Shown here piece by piece: positions 13,810-13,910 of a stretch of 13,910 nt of DNA (positions are counted from its first letter, which is position 1; each line of letters begins with the position of its first letter). The DNA comes from an uncultured Lachnospiraceae bacterium (GTDB lineage Bacteria; Bacillota; Clostridia; Lachnospirales; Lachnospiraceae). The notes under the pieces are model-generated. The model ran no database searches, was not told where the DNA came from, and saw only the letters and a list, made by a program, of their open reading frames with translations. Location of the stretch: NCBI GenBank assembly GCA_910588875.1, contig CAJURT010000063.1, positions 1-13,910 of the forward strand, in the 5' to 3' direction. The translations under genes were made by a program, and so were the position numbers.

Positions 13810-13910
13810 TTAACGCAAATATTCGATATCTCCTGACTGTATCTCGGTTATATGTTGTCGGATATGTTCTTCAGACCAATTCCACCATTTTATTTTAAGC
13901 AGAAAATCAA
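13810..13910 (-). CDS. C-terminal end of a CatB/Vat-type (xenobiotic) acetyltransferase, partial
   Basis: The last 32 codons of a gene entering from beyond the window end at TAA 13810-13812. The visible residues FLLKIKWWNWSEEHIRQHI followed by SGDIEYL match the conserved C-terminal tail (LL-IKWW-W, then GD-E-L) of CatB-related hexapeptide O-acetyltransferases, such as streptogramin and chloramphenicol acetyltransferases of the XAT family. The left-handed beta-helix and catalytic His are outside the window, so activity and substrate cannot be judged. Many relatives modify sugars rather than drugs, and it should not be called a resistance gene from this tail. Confidence 0.65.
   Translation of the reverse strand, partial: DFLLKIKWWNWSEEHIRQHITEIQSGDIEYLR

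Overview
The window looks like a Gram-positive anaerobe of the Lachnospiraceae / Clostridium cluster XIVa type. The reasons are AGGAGG-type ribosome binding sites, clear TTGACA/TATAAT promoters (several with an extended TG), a LeuA2-type isopropylmalate synthase of 557 aa, and a large secreted protein built from cell-wall-binding (choline-binding-like) repeats. The genus cannot be fixed from the sequence alone.

Left part (about 1-6690), housekeeping-like, moderate GC: a tRNA-Phe with its own promoter, then a + strand operon rfbA-rfbB-rfbD-glmM starting from an extended -10 promoter. The operon makes nucleotide-sugar precursors (dTDP-4-keto-6-deoxyglucose / dTDP-rhamnose, and glucosamine-1-P for UDP-GlcNAc). 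The epimerase gene rfbC is not in the operon or elsewhere in the window. A separate promoter and a leader of about 270 nt precede leuA, which ends at a strong intrinsic terminator.

Middle part (6664-11414), all on the minus strand, cell-surface theme: an O-antigen ligase/polymerase-like membrane protein, a complete tyrosine recombinase, and a 618-aa secreted wall-binding repeat protein. Each has an inverted repeat at its probable promoter, and a bidirectional terminator separates the recombinase from the wall-binding gene. Together with the rml operon this resembles a surface-polysaccharide / cell-envelope locus, and the recombinase raises the untested possibility of DNA inversion or local rearrangement.

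Right part (about 11430-13910), visibly AT-rich, an accessory graveyard: a broken AAA-ATPase/PD-(D/E)XK gene fragment on +, an apparently intact Phd/YefM-PIN toxin-antitoxin pair on - with an operator-like dyad over its promoter, a frameshifted MNT-type nucleotidyltransferase remnant, small remnants resembling mobile-element genes, and the C-terminal end of a probable CatB/Vat-type acetyltransferase running off the window behind a large hairpin. The toxin-antitoxin pair is the only module there that looks functional.

I do not see a clearly undescribed multi-gene system. The best leads are the recombinase between two surface genes with dyads at their promoters, the long leuA leader, and the stem-loop at the predicted 5' end of the wall-binding mRNA. 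Homology calls come from reading motifs, not from searches.
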